NCBI GenBank assembly: GCA_951804985.1
Contig: OX638133.1
Coordinates: 2,996,501-3,060,500, forward strand
Direction of reading: 5' to 3'
Length of the DNA stretch: 64,000 bases
Source: Dryomyza anilis
Lineage: Eukaryota > Arthropoda > Insecta > Diptera > Dryomyzidae
Shown here: piece after piece, positions 21,911 through 34,500 of the stretch
Layout: every line of letters begins with the position of its first letter
How positions within the stretch are numbered: the stretch's first letter is position 1
Position numbers and translations under genes: made by a program
The notes under the pieces: model-generated
Seen by the model: the letters and a program-made list of their open reading frames with translations, nothing else
Databases searched by the model: none
What the model was told of the DNA's origin: nothing

Positions 21911-22704
21911 ATAACCAAATCAGAGCCCAAACCTTAAGAGACAAACGGTTTGAATCACAGTAAATCATCAGTACCTAGACCAGACTAACCTTATACCATG
22001 TACCATAGTAAAGTTATTTTGTACATCTTTCCGAGGAAACAAATCGAAAAAAATGGGTCATGGTAATACATATTAATTGAAGTAATAGAACAAAGCACAT
22101 ATACCCCGAATTAGTTATACAAATATCAAAATTAAACCGATATGGACTAGATGTCAACAACTTTTGAACGGTTTAAAAAATTGAAATTAAACCAATATTC
22201 ACAACAGATATTAAAAGTTTTATTTCGGTTTTAAAACGGGTTTTAAAAAAGAATGGAAAAGCTAACATCAACAATTAAAATAAGTCGAAGAAATTTTATA
22301 TATTTATCTACTTTTGTATACCACAATAGTTAATCTGAAAGGGTATATTGAGCATTCGTTTGTAACACTCCGAAAGTTGCAGGTATAGAAAAGTTCAATA
22401 TCAATTCTTCAGTTGTGTTACCGTCTAAGTCGACTTAGTGAAGTTTGTTTTTCCGTTTGCCGATTGAAAACACGATTATTGTCCAGTTAAGAAGGGTTAG
22501 ATTAATAAAACTCAGAGCTAAGATTACTTGAAAACTATGCTGTCTGGTATTAAAAATTTGCGTGATCAAGGTCCAGGACTCACTCAACGTAAAACGGTAA
22601 CCATGTCCGAAACGGCGGAGAAAACTGAAATCAAAACTGTTCTACGTTTCGGTTTCAATTATTGTTCTAAATAAAGTTAAAATCGATCTCACGTGTATGA
22701 TTCT

Positions 22705-22865
22705 TAAACCTGAATCACACGATTGAATAAAAGCCCAACCGTTGACGCAATTTCCAAAAAATTTTTGATTTCAATCGTGTAATTTCCCACCTTTTGTGCA
22801 AAAATTGATTTCAAAATTGGATCAGCGTTTGGGCATTTATTCAATCGTCTGAATCAAGCATTAGG
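22705..22865. mobile_element. MITE family 4, copy 2
   Basis: CTGAATCACACGATTGAATA at the left, TTGATTTCAATCGTGTAATT inside, and ATTCAATCGTCTGAATCAAG at the right form inverted repeats related to those at 7265 and 44768. Just upstream (22316-22420) a GTATACC...AGGGTATA fragment resembles an end of the (GACM)n elements. Confidence 0.6.
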
Positions 22866-24180
22866 GTTCAGAAATACGATTACCTAATGTTAAAATACGA
22901 ACTGGAAACTACGAAGTACGAAACTACGTAAAAACGTTTTCGAAAAAATGTGTTTGGTTAGTTTTACTATTAAACACCATCAAATTTTAGTTTTTATGTT
23001 AATAAAATTTAAAAAAAAAATAAAATCTGCATTTAAGATACGCATTAAACACAGTTTTCACATTTTTATTATAAATTTACTTGAAAAATACAGTATCAAG
23101 TTGAATTTTGCTTTTCTTAAAGAAAGTTTTTCCTTAATAGATTAGATAATAGAACATTTTCTTATTATAAGGAAACCTATTTCTTGTCGCTATTTCAAGT
23201 TCAATTCCATATTATGAATTCCATTTTATTCTGAGGTCAATTTTTTCAGTTAAACTTAAGTTAAGTTAAACTTAATTTAAACTTTTACAAAGTCTTAAAA
23301 CGTCTATAGTTCTTAATGAAAACGAACGATTGTCTTTTAATTTCATAGACATATAGACAATTAGTTATCAATTAATAATATGAATGTCTTAATAATGACT
23401 ATATACGATATTACATCTATTTTAAACTTAGTTTAATTCGAAAATGTTATTGGACCTAACTGTTGTATCGATTCAGATCCAATTGAGCCAATTTTAAAAA
23501 TTTATTTTTGTGCTTATAGTAGTAGTAAGTAGCAGTTTTTCTTTAAACACCAGTTGCACATCAAAAATACTCACGATTCCATTCCATTCTTCGGAAAGTC
23601 AATAAAAAAAGTTATAAAAATGTAAATAGTATCAACTGAAAGCACGTGTTCAACTCCATATATTGACTGAGATAGATATGAATCCATCGATCTAGTTTTG
23701 GGTCTGTTTGTTTGGGTTTCTTTGAGCTGTATCTGTGTTACACATCACAAATTTCAATGTATTTGAAATATTTAAGATTTCAAGCTTCGCTTTTATGTTA
23801 TGTGTTCTACGGTTTGTCTGATAATCCCTCGACTATGTATTTTGTTTTGCGTCTTGGTTGCAATACCAGATCTTGTTTATACAACTCCTAGAAAAGCGAC
23901 CCTTCGATCGCTTCGTTTCATTTCGTTTTTACCGCTTTGTCTTCTTCGTGCTGACACTGTCGCTGCCACTGCTGCGCTGTTTAACATTCAAAGACGCCCT
24001 TTGTTTCGTAATACGGCGGCCCGGTTTTCCCTACGGCGCGCACACAGTTTTCACAGTGAACCCTGTATTCAGAGTCGTTGTTAATCGAAATGCATTCGAA
24101 ATTCTTTACAATTTTTGGTGGTGGATTTTTTGTCGGTTGGCCGGCCGTTGAATTCTTTCACACGATTACAGGGCGATCTG
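22866..24180. other. intergenic sequence upstream of a TATA box
   Basis: AT-rich to about 23780, then clearly richer in G+C (23880-24150, with CGATCGCTTCG and GCGGCCCGG). Overlapping open frames at 23800-24151 have no recognised product. The composition change suggests regulatory sequence for the promoter at 24184. Confidence 0.35.
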
Positions 24181-24181
24181 A

Positions 24182-24220
24182 GTATAAATAGGCTGGTCGC
24201 CGAACGATGATCAACACATA
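24182..24220 (+). promoter_or_regulatory. TATA-type core promoter
   Basis: GAGTATAAATAGGCTGGTCG at 24179 onward carries a consensus TATAAATAGG. A transcription start about 30 bp downstream would fall in ATGATCAACACATACCGAG. It is preceded by a G+C-rich stretch and followed by a ~220-bp leader and an ATG at 24440. Confidence 0.5.
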
Positions 24221-24439
24221 CCGAGTTTAGTTGTCGTTGTGACAACAACTACTGCAAATTGCAGTCGCAGTCGTCGGGCTCTTGGGCCCTTGGTGGCTTT
24301 CAAACCTGATGCAATTGCAAAAGAACGTTAAAGTTTTCAAAAGAATATCAATTTTAAATAAAACAAAATTAAAAAAAAAAGTTTTTATTAAAAAAATTAA
24401 GTTTTTCTTTAAATTGTGCACAAATCTATAATTTCTGAA

Positions 24440-24519
24440 ATGGAGAAACAAAATCGCAACAGCCTTGCAGAGCAGTTTAAGCAGCGCTTTAAATGGACTA
24501 CCAGACGAAAATCAAATAT
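24440..24519 (+). CDS. candidate first coding exon of an unrecognised gene
   Basis: The ATG (context TCTGAAATGG) opens 26 codons, MEKQNRNSLAEQFKQRFKWT then TRRKSN, ending in phase 2 at a consensus donor AT|GTAAGT. One possible acceptor is TTTCTCCCACATAG at 24974; it would add ITSIKYYCTT and a stop, giving a 36-residue product, and an AATAAA follows at about 25084. The real second exon could equally lie far downstream. The product is basic and has no recognised domain. The TATA box upstream and the good donor are the support. Confidence 0.35.
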
Positions 24520-25099
24520 GTAAGTTTTATATGGTTCTCGGGGTAGTGACTGAAATGACGCAACACAATTTACAAGTGGAGGGGGATAACGCAACACTTG
24601 TTGCCTGCCTGCCACTCTCTCCCTCTCTTTCTCACTCTCTGGTGCTGTACAATAAAACTCCATCTGTTTTCGAAATTATCGAAGCATAGCAAAGTTGAAA
24701 TTTAATCGCATTTACTATTTTGTCATAGTTTTCTAATAACATGGAACGGTTTGTTTGGAAAGTTTGCTCAACCGTTGTTAAATTTTTTATTATACGGGCT
24801 TTCGAAGTGAGTGAGTCGAGTGTCCGGTAGACTTTAATTGGCAAACAATTTAAGTGATTATTATGAAGAATGTTTCCGAGTGCAGTAGTCCGTCTCTCAT
24901 TTCGAAATGAACCGCTTTTCTCTGTTGCATTAATTAATTATTAATTATTAAATTTCTCTGTTTCTCCCACATAGCACGTCAATTAAATATTATTGCACTA
25001 CGTAGCGCTCTGTACAAGGACTGTGGCCGACCACATTCAATTAATGCGGCCGTCCGCAATCCAGGATGGCGTTGTGAAAAATTCAATAAAAGATGAATT

Positions 25100-25800
25100 T
25101 TTCAAGCAGCACAACAAAAGCAGCGTGTTTAACATGATTTTCATAAATTGATTCCAAAAATTGATTCCAAAATTGATTGATTCAATAAGAGACTCATCAA
25201 CCATTCGCGCTTATAATATATGAAAATCAACGAATCATTTTTAATTCAAAATTGATTAATTGTTAAGTTGCACGAGCACTCAAGATAATCAACAGCAAAT
25301 GAGCGTTAGAATGACGTATTTTATATGACAATTCAAAAATTAACAAAAAATCAATTTCCGTATCCGGCACACAAAATAACGCTGAACTACGGGCAGAACT
25401 CATCACCAAATCATCATTCACAAATTATTCTACTATCCTACACAAGAACAACTTGTCTTCTATGCGGTTGAGGAACGCGGCCGTCCGATTACGAGTGAGG
25501 AATCCGAATAAAACGATTGAATACTGATGCAGTCTTTGTGAGTACTTTGTGGTCTAATTGCAGACAAATGCAGTTTTGCTATAAACTTTATATATTTCTT
25601 ATCTAACATTAATTCATTTGAAGAACATTTGTTTCTATAGTACTAGGTATTAGGTTAGCATAGAAGAAAAGTAAAATTAACAATTTTTAATAATGCCTTG
25701 TTCAAGGCTTAGCATAGGACGAAACAATTTCAAAGCTTCATAAACTGGCCTTTTAGTTGAAACAGTTTTTGCTGCATTAAACCGGAGCAATTTGCTGGTT
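25100..25800. other. intergenic, no gene seen
   Basis: AT-rich, with short repeats of AAATTGATTCCAAAAATTGA near 25150 and short CpG-containing patches at 25020-25070 and 25460-25500. No open frame or element ends were recognised. Confidence 0.35.
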
Positions 25801-26340
25801 TCTTTATTTTTATTATGAATATTTTTAGTTAACTTCAGTTTTTACTGATTATTGACGGATGATTTTTTTTAACAATTGAAGAATTTGTTTGTTAAAATTT
25901 AATTTTTATTTTTTTTCTGATTACATTTTCTATATGTCTACTTATTTGTTATATTTGTTTTTTTTTTTAATTTGTTGAGTAATTTTAAAAGTTAAAATTA
26001 TTTTTTTTTAATTTTTGAAATATTTTATAAAATTACATTTTTTTTTTAATAATAATTTCAGTTCGATTCATATTTTTAAACCTTTATATATTTTTCTATT
26101 TTAAATATTCAAATATAATTTTTTATATATTTTTATTTGAATTGTTTTTTTAAATAATAATTTCAGTTTATTCATATTTTTGAGGTTTATTTATATCTTC
26201 ATTAAACTCGAAAATAATTTTTAAAAATTTGAACTTATTTAAATATTACTTTTTTTAAAGATATATAATTTTTTAGTTCTTATCATTCAATCATTTTTTA
26301 TGTTTATATTTCAATCATTTTTTTATTATAATTTCAGTTT

Positions 26341-27600
26341 TGCTCATTTTTAAAGGTTTATAATTTTTACAATTTTAATTTTATATTTTCGAATATCAGT
26401 TTTTATAAATTTTAATTTGAATGGTTTTTAAAAATTACAAATTCCGTTCTACTAATTATTACAATTTTAATTTTATATTTTCGAATATCAGTTTTTATAA
26501 ATCTTAATTTGAATGGTTTTTAAAAAATGCAATTTCAGTTCTACTAATTTTTGCAATTTTAATTTTATGTTTTCGAATATCAGTTTTTATAAATCTTAAT
26601 TTGAATGGTTTTTAAAAATTAAAATTTCAGTTCTACTAATTTTTACAATTTTAATTTTATATTTTCGAATATCAGTTTTTATAAATTTTAATTTGAATGG
26701 TTTTCAAAAATTACAATTTCAGTTCTACTAATTTTTACAATTTTAATTTTATATTTTCGAATATCAGTTTTTATAAATTTTAATTTGAATGGTTCTTAAA
26801 AATTGCAATTTCAGTTCTACTAATTTTTACAAGTTTAATTTTATATTTTCGAATATCAGTTTTTATAAATTTTAATTTGAATGGTTTTCAAAAATTACAA
26901 TTTCAGTTCTACTAATTTTTGCAATTTTAATTTTATATTTTCGAATATCAGTTTTTATAAATCTTAATTTGAATGGTTTTTAAAAATTACAATTTCAGTT
27001 CTACTAATTTTTACAATTTTAATTTTATATTTTCGAATATCAGTTTTTATAAATTTTAATTTGAATGGTTTTCAAAAATTACAATTTCAGTTCTACGAAT
27101 TTTTACAAGTTTAATTTTATATTTTCGAATATCAGTTTTTATAAATTTTAATTTGAATGGTTTTCAAAAATTACAATTTCAGTTCTACTAATTTTTGCAA
27201 TTTTAATTTTATATTTTCGAATATCAGTTTTTATAAATTTTAATTTGAATGGTTTTCAAAAATTACAATTTCAGTTGTACGAATTTTCATAATTTCAATT
27301 TTATATTTTCGAATATCAGTTTTTATAAATCTTAATTTGAATGGTTTTTAAAAATTACAATTTCAGTTCTACTAATTTTTGCAATTTTAATTTTATATTT
27401 TCGAATATCAGTTTTTATATATTTTAATTTGAATGGTTTTCAAAAATTACAATTTCAGTTTTACGAATTTTTACAATTTTAATTTTATATTTTCGAATAT
27501 CAGTTTTTAGAAATTTGAGTTTGAATGGTTTTTAAAAATGACAATTTCAGTTCTACTAATTTTTACAATTTTAATTTTATATTTTCGAGTATTGAAAGGT
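26341..27600 (+). repeat. tandem array, 92-bp unit, about 14 copies
   Basis: The marker CGAATATCAGTTTTTA occurs at 26390, 26482, 26574, 26666, 26758, 26850, 26942, 27034, 27126, 27218, 27310, 27402 and 27494, and as CGAGTATTG at 27586. The spacing is exactly 92 bp each time. The unit also holds AATTTGAATGGTTTT, AAAAATTACAATTTCAGTTC and TACTAATTTTTACAATTTTA. Substitutions are frequent but no unit gained or lost a base. Confidence 0.95.
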
Positions 27601-29575
27601 TTATATATTTTTTATTGAATTTTATCAAATATAATTTTTATAAATTATTTTTTAACATTTCAATTTCATTTCGATTCAGTTTTTATTGTTTTATGGATTT
27701 TTTTTTAATTACAATTTACAAATAATATTTTTTTTTAGATTTTAATTTGAATGATCTTTTAAATAGCAATTTCAGTTCTATTCATTTTATAAAGTTTTAC
27801 TTATTTTTTAATTTAAATTTATCAAATGTCATTTATAATTTTCGTTGAATTAATTTTTTATTGATTTAAATATTTTATTATTTAAATTATACAAATTTAA
27901 TTTTAATTTAAAATTTTCAAATATCACTTGTTATATCTTTTAATTAAAATTGGTATTTTAAATTACATTTTCAGTTGTATTAACTTTTAAAATTTACATT
28001 TTTTGAATTTAAATTTACAAATATCATTTTATATAATTTTCAATTTGAATTTTATATCATTTTTAATTTGAATTTTATATCATTTTTAATTTGAATTTTA
28101 TATAATTTTTAATTTGAATGTTTTTTAAAATAATAATTTCACTTCTATACAGTTTTTAAATATTTTTAAAAACATTTCTCAAATATCGTTTTTAATAATT
28201 TTTAATTTCAATTAATTTTTTATATTACAATTTCAGTTCTATTAGTTTTTTAAATTTTTATTTTATTTTTAATAATAATTTTAGTTAAATTGATTTTTTA
28301 ATTGTTTAAATATTTTTTTAATTAAATTTTACATTTCTAATTTTCATTTAAATAACAGTTTCAGTTCTGTTGGTTGTTCTACAAGATTTTCTTATTTTTT
28401 ATTAAAATTTTTCAAAAACATTTTTTTTTTATAAATTTTTTAATTTCAGTTGATTTTCTAAATAACAATTTCAGTTCTATTCATTTTTAAAAGTTTATTT
28501 ATTTTTATTCAAAATTTTTCAAATATTATTTTTTTGAAACTTTTTATTTGAATTATGTTTTAAATTATATTTACCGTTTTAATTTATATTTTCCGTTAAA
28601 TTAATTTTTTAAAGTTTTAGATATTTTGTTAAATCTTTACAATACAATTTTTATAAGTTATAGTTTCTTTCGTTTTTTAAATAATTCTGTTTTATTAATT
28701 TTTCTAATAACATTTTATTTATTTTCAATTGTTTCTTTTAATGCCAAGCATTATAACATTTTCATTTCCGTTTATTTGTGTTTAAATGATTTTCATATAT
28801 ATTTTATTTGTTTCAGACACTCGAGCAAATACCTTTAAAAATTTGAAAGTTTTGTAATTATGATTTTTAAAGCATTTATTTTTTTAATTTTACTTTCAAT
28901 TTTTTTCTAATTTAAAAATTAATTATTTTCTGTTTTTGATTACCTTACAATTCGAAACCATTTTATTTAATTTAAATTCATTTTCATTGATATATTTTTA
29001 ATTTGAAAGTTATTTCAATTATTTTGATTTATTTATTACTGTTTTTCTATTATTTCCTTGGCAATTTTCAAAAACTTATTATGAAAAATATGAGGAAATA
29101 TTTATAAAAACAGAATTATAATTTTTTAAAACATTTACTTTCATTTCATTATTTTGTTTATTTAAAATTCGTTCTGGTTTTTTTATAATTTTACCATTCA
29201 AAAACATTTTATTTAATTTAAAATCTTATATAGTTCTACATTGATTTTTTTATTTTAATATTTTTTTATATTGATTTCATTAAATTTTTAAAATTTTTAT
29301 TTGTTTCAAATTTAATTGTCTTTTCATTTCTGTTAATTTTATTTAAAATTTTTGGTTTCTGATTTTATAGAACAATATTTCTTGGTTTTTAATTAATTTT
29401 GAAATGTTTATACTTAGTTTAATTTAATTGTTTATTTCTGATTCATTTTTAAATAGTTTATATTCATTTTTATAGTTTTTCAATTGATTTTAATTTAGGT
29501 AATTTTTCAGCTTTATTTGGTCAATTTTCAACCACATTAAAAATTCATATTTAACTAAAATTCAAATATATAATA

Positions 29576-29812
29576 CACTCAGAAAAAAAACTCATAAAAT
29601 CCCATTAAAATTTGTCAATAGAAGAGTTATTGATTTAATAGTATACAAATAATAAATATTTTCATACAAACTCAAATAAATTTTATAGTATTTTGTAGTA
29701 TTTAATAGGATTCACCGATTGATTTAATAGTTTATCGAACAAATATCCTATTGAATAATTTTAATAGTAAAAAAAAACTATTAATTTTATGGTATGTTTT
29801 TTTTTTTGAGTG
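29576..29812 (+). mobile_element. MITE family 1, copy 5 (best preserved)
   Basis: CACTCAGAAAAAAAACTCAT at the left pairs with the right end (TTTTATGGTATG, T-run, GAGTG). The interior has AAATCCCATTAAAATTTGTC, TATTGATTTAATAGTATACA, TAGTATTTTGTAGTATTTAA and ATCCTATTGAATAATTTTAA. It lies within the T-rich domain and serves as the reference for the family. Confidence 0.8.
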
Positions 29813-31384
29813 CATGAAAATCGAACTGAATTTGTGACACAGCACTTGAACGCTAAACTCTACTGAAGTTCATGAATTTTGTATTGAAAAATCGTATTCT
29901 GAAATAGTAAAAATTAAATTCTTTTGTATTGAATTGAACAATTTCGTATCGAAGTCAGAACATGTCAGAAAATTTTGTATTTCTATTTTTATACTTTTTA
30001 TAGTTTTTATCATATGAAAAATATTTTTTTATTTTTCAAATATGTGGTTATTTTGTGTTCGTTTTATAACTATACAGTTCAATTACACATTATTATTATT
30101 ATAGTTTTATACATTTTTTAAAATATTTCTCACCGATTTTACATTTATTCCAATTTTATTTATTTTTTAATTTATACAATTTAAACACATTATTTAAATT
30201 TTATATATTTTTCAGTTTTATTTTATATCATTTATTATTTATTTATTTTTGTATTTATTTTCTATTTATAACCTTTTTTGTTATTTTTTCTTAAACAATT
30301 TTTCATTTTACTCTTATACATTATTATTTTTTTTTTATTTTATTAAAAAGGATCCCCTACATTTTTGAAAGCATATTTTTGACTTAATTTAACTTTTGTT
30401 CCATGATTTTTATAAATATTATTTCTTTCATATCTAATTTATCAATTTTTCTTGTTTTACGAATTTTTATTTTAATATTTTTTTGAATAGTCTCAATTTA
30501 TATTTTTTAACTTCATATTTCAATTTTTCATTATCAATTTTTTTGTATTTGTTTTACGAATTTTGATTTTAATATTTTTTTAAACAGGCTCACATTAAAT
30601 ATTTTTTCAGAATTTATATTTTTTAACTTCATTTTTCAATTTTTTCATTATCAATTTTAATTTTTCTTGTTTTACGAATTTTTATTATTTGGATTTTGAA
30701 TATTTTTTGAAATTTTTTTTTAACTTTTATAATTCTTTCTGTTTTATAAATATTTTTAAAATTTTTATATTGTTTTTAACTTCAAATTTCATCAACATTT
30801 TTATTTAATATTATTTGTTCTTTAATTGACATTTTTGAATTTTTTTTTATTAATTTTTTTTTTTATTTAATTTTTTTATTAATCTTTCTATATTTTAAAT
30901 TTCAGTTAAATTTATAATTCGATATATGTTCAATTTATTAATTTTTCAGTTATTTAAATTTTTGTTTTTTCAATTTCTTTTCGTTTAAACTTTTTCATTG
31001 TTTGTATTTTTTTTTGTTAAAATTTTTAATTTCAAATTTAAACATTTAAATTATATTTTTTGTAATTCTTTTAATTCATTAATTATTCAGTTTTTATAAT
31101 TTCCTATTATACTTTTAATGTAATTTTTGTTGATTAATTTTGTGCGTTCATTTTTTTATTTTTTATTTTCAAATTTAAGCATTTAAATTTTATTAAATTT
31201 TTTATTTAATTTCGTAAACATTTCATTTTGTTATTCATTTTTCAGTTAAAATGTTTAGTTTCAAAACAAATGATTTTTTAAAACATAAATTTGTTGGTCT
31301 AACAATGTTTCCGTTGAGAGTTTCCGACAGCAGATATTTCAAAAAAAGTGTTTTCATTATTATTATATATATTATTTTTTTTAT

Positions 31385-31510
31385 TTGTTGAAAAAAGTTT
31401 GTTAAAAAAATTTGTTAAAAAAAGTTTGTTAAAAAAGTTTGTTAAAAAAGTTTGTTGAAAAAGTTTGTTAAAAAAATTTGTTAAAAAAGTTTGTTAAAAA
31501 TATTGTTAAA
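31385..31510 (+). repeat. short array of AAAAAAGTTTGTT units
   Basis: About nine imperfect head-to-tail units of 14-17 bp (GTTTGTTAAAAAA), differing mainly in A-run length. Confidence 0.85.
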
Positions 31511-34500
31511 GTTACTTGTTAAACTGACGTCGTTTTCTAAATATAGCAACTTTTCTTTGTTACTGCTATGAAAACGATTCTGTTAAAATTGTTGTACTCA
31601 ACAATGTTATATGTTATTAGTTCGTGTTTTGCTAACGTGGCTCCGACTTCGCTTGCATTCCATTAACTGCTTAGATTTGGCTTGAACACGACGTTGTCAG
31701 CCAATTTTGTTACCAATTTCTGTTCACTTAGTGTTGAACGGAAATTAATCAATTATTAAGTTTCTTTTTTTTATTGAAAAGTCTGCAATGTTTTTTCAAT
31801 TTAATTATTGCCACTTTTCAATGAGACATTTTTTGTTTATGTTTTTTTTTTGGTTATTTTTGTTAATTGTTTTATTTGTTACTGTTGCCTTATTTCATTG
31901 CCAAGCTGTGCCTTTAAGATGTTATTTGTTGTGGGTTATATTAAATCGCAGTTCAGCCTTTTTGTTAATATGATTTTGTTTAAATTTAAAATGTGGAAAT
32001 TATCTGGAAACTCTTGACATTAACATTGCCAATAGCAAGTAAAACTTTTCAGTTTGTATTATATTAATTGTTTTATTTATTTGTATAATTTGTTTTTGTA
32101 TTTTTATGATTTCAATTTAAGTTATGCAATTTCAGTTTTTAAAGTTAATTTTCAGTTTTTTTTTTAATATTATTTATATTTTCAAAATACGTTTTTATTT
32201 TTTTATACAATTTATTTCACTAAAATTTATTCAGTTTTTTTAATATTATTTATATTTTCAAAATTCGTTTTATTTTTGTATACAATTTATTTCACTAAAA
32301 TTTATAAAAATTTTGCATTATTTAATTTTTTTGTTAAATTTAAATTTTATTTTTTTTATTTTATTTTTTTTCAAAACATAAAAAAAAAATTTCTTTATTT
32401 TAGTTTTATATTAATTATGACAAGTTCAATTAAAATTTACTTTTTCAAATTCAGTTTCAGTATTTTAAGTTCAAATTCAGTTTTTATATTTTTTTTTTTA
32501 ATTTACAAAATTTATTTCAGTGTATCAATTTCAGTTCAGTACATTATTTTCAGTTTTGTCAAGTTACTTTTCAGTTTTAATGATTTATTTAAATTTTCGA
32601 AGTTAATTTTTTTATACAATTTATTTCAGTTCCATTTAAATTTATAAAAAGTCTTGTATTATTTTTTTTCAGTTAAACTTTAATTTTTATATTTTGTGCA
32701 AAACATTAAAAAAAACATTTTTTTTTCTTTATTTTGGTTTCATAAGAATTTTTGCAAGTTCAATTTAATTTTACTTTTTCAAATTCAGTTTCAGTATTTT
32801 AAAGTTCAATTTCAGTTTTTATGTTTGTTTTTTTTAATTTACAAAATTTATTTTTATCATAAATTTATTTCAATTTATCAATTTTAGTTCAGTATGTTAA
32901 TTTCAGTTTTTTCAAGTTAATTTTCAGCTTTCATGATTTAATTTCAATTTTCGCAATTCATTTTTTTTATACAATTTATTTCAGTTCCATTAAAATTTAT
33001 AAAAATCTTGTATTATTTTATTTTTTTAAAAATTTTTTTTCAGTTAAATTTGGAATTTTATGATTTGTTTAAGACTTGAAAATTTTTTTTTTTTTTAAAC
33101 AGTTTTTTTGATTCAATATTTTTTCATGTTTATTTTCAGTATATTTTTTACGTTTTATATTCAGTTTACAAAAAAATAATTTATTATAAACTTATTTTAG
33201 TTCAGTTCATTTTTTACAATTTTTACAAGTTACTTTTCAGTTTTTATGTTGAATTTCATATTTTTGAAATGTATTTTAATTTTTTTATATAATTTTTTTT
33301 CTTATTTTGGTTCAATTCAATTTCAGTTTTTATATTTTAATTTTAATTTTTTTTTTATTTGTCTATTTCAAAAAAAACAAAACTAATTGAACTAATACAA
33401 TTTTATTTTTTTTTTTATTTGTCTATTTCAAAAAAAACAAATTGTATTAGTTCAATTTTTGAGTTTCTTGAGATTTATTTTAGTTTTTTCAAGTTCATTT
33501 TCAGTTAATTTGTTTTTATCAAAATTACTTTAATTTTTTTAAAGTTTATTTAATTATTATATTTCAATTTAATTTTTTTTCAGATCAATTTCAGTTTTTA
33601 CGTTTTTTCAATTCAAATTTTCAAAATTGATTTTTATAATTTTTATTGCTTTGATTAATTATTTCATGTATTTTTATTAGTTCACTTTCAGTTTATCAAT
33701 TTCCATTTTATGAGATAATTTCAGTTTTTACATTTTAATTTTCAGTTTGGTTTTAAATCGTCGAAATGATTTCAATTTTTTTAATATTGTTTATTTTATA
33801 TAGTTTATTTTAATTCAATATCAGTTTATTTCAGTTAATTTGCAGTTTTTACGTTTTTATTTCAAAATTTTTATTTATTTTTTTTTTTTTATTTTTTTAT
33901 TTTTTAATAATTTATTTATTTTAATATATAATTTTTTTTGCATATTGTTAATTCAAATTCAGTTTATCAATTTCAATTTTTTAATTCAATTTTAGTTTTT
34001 TTTTTCAAACTAATTTTTTATTAACTTTTCTCATTTGGTTACTTTTATTATTATGGTTCAATTTCAGTTCTTTTATAGATCAATAACAGTTTTTATCAAT
34101 TACTTTAAAATTAAATTGGTTTATGGTTCCTTTAATTAATTTTATTAAATATCATTTTTCTACTTCAGTTTTTTTTAAGTTGAACATTATTTTTCTATTG
34201 TTCTTAAAATATTCAAAATATATTTTTATTTTTCATTTAGTTTTTTAAATTATTTTTGTTTCATAGCAGTTTTTCAATATATTTTTTTCAAGTTCAATTT
34301 CTATTTATAACAAGTTCAACTTAATTATTTCAAATTTTCATTTCAATATTGTGTTTCATATAAAATTTTATTTTTTTTGTTTTATTTTTTTATATAGTTC
34401 CTTCAAATATATTTTTTTCTTTTGTTAGTTTCGATTTTGGTTATTTTTCAATAATTTTTTCATTTTAAAGTTTTGTTACAAAATTGTTTAATTTTGAAAC

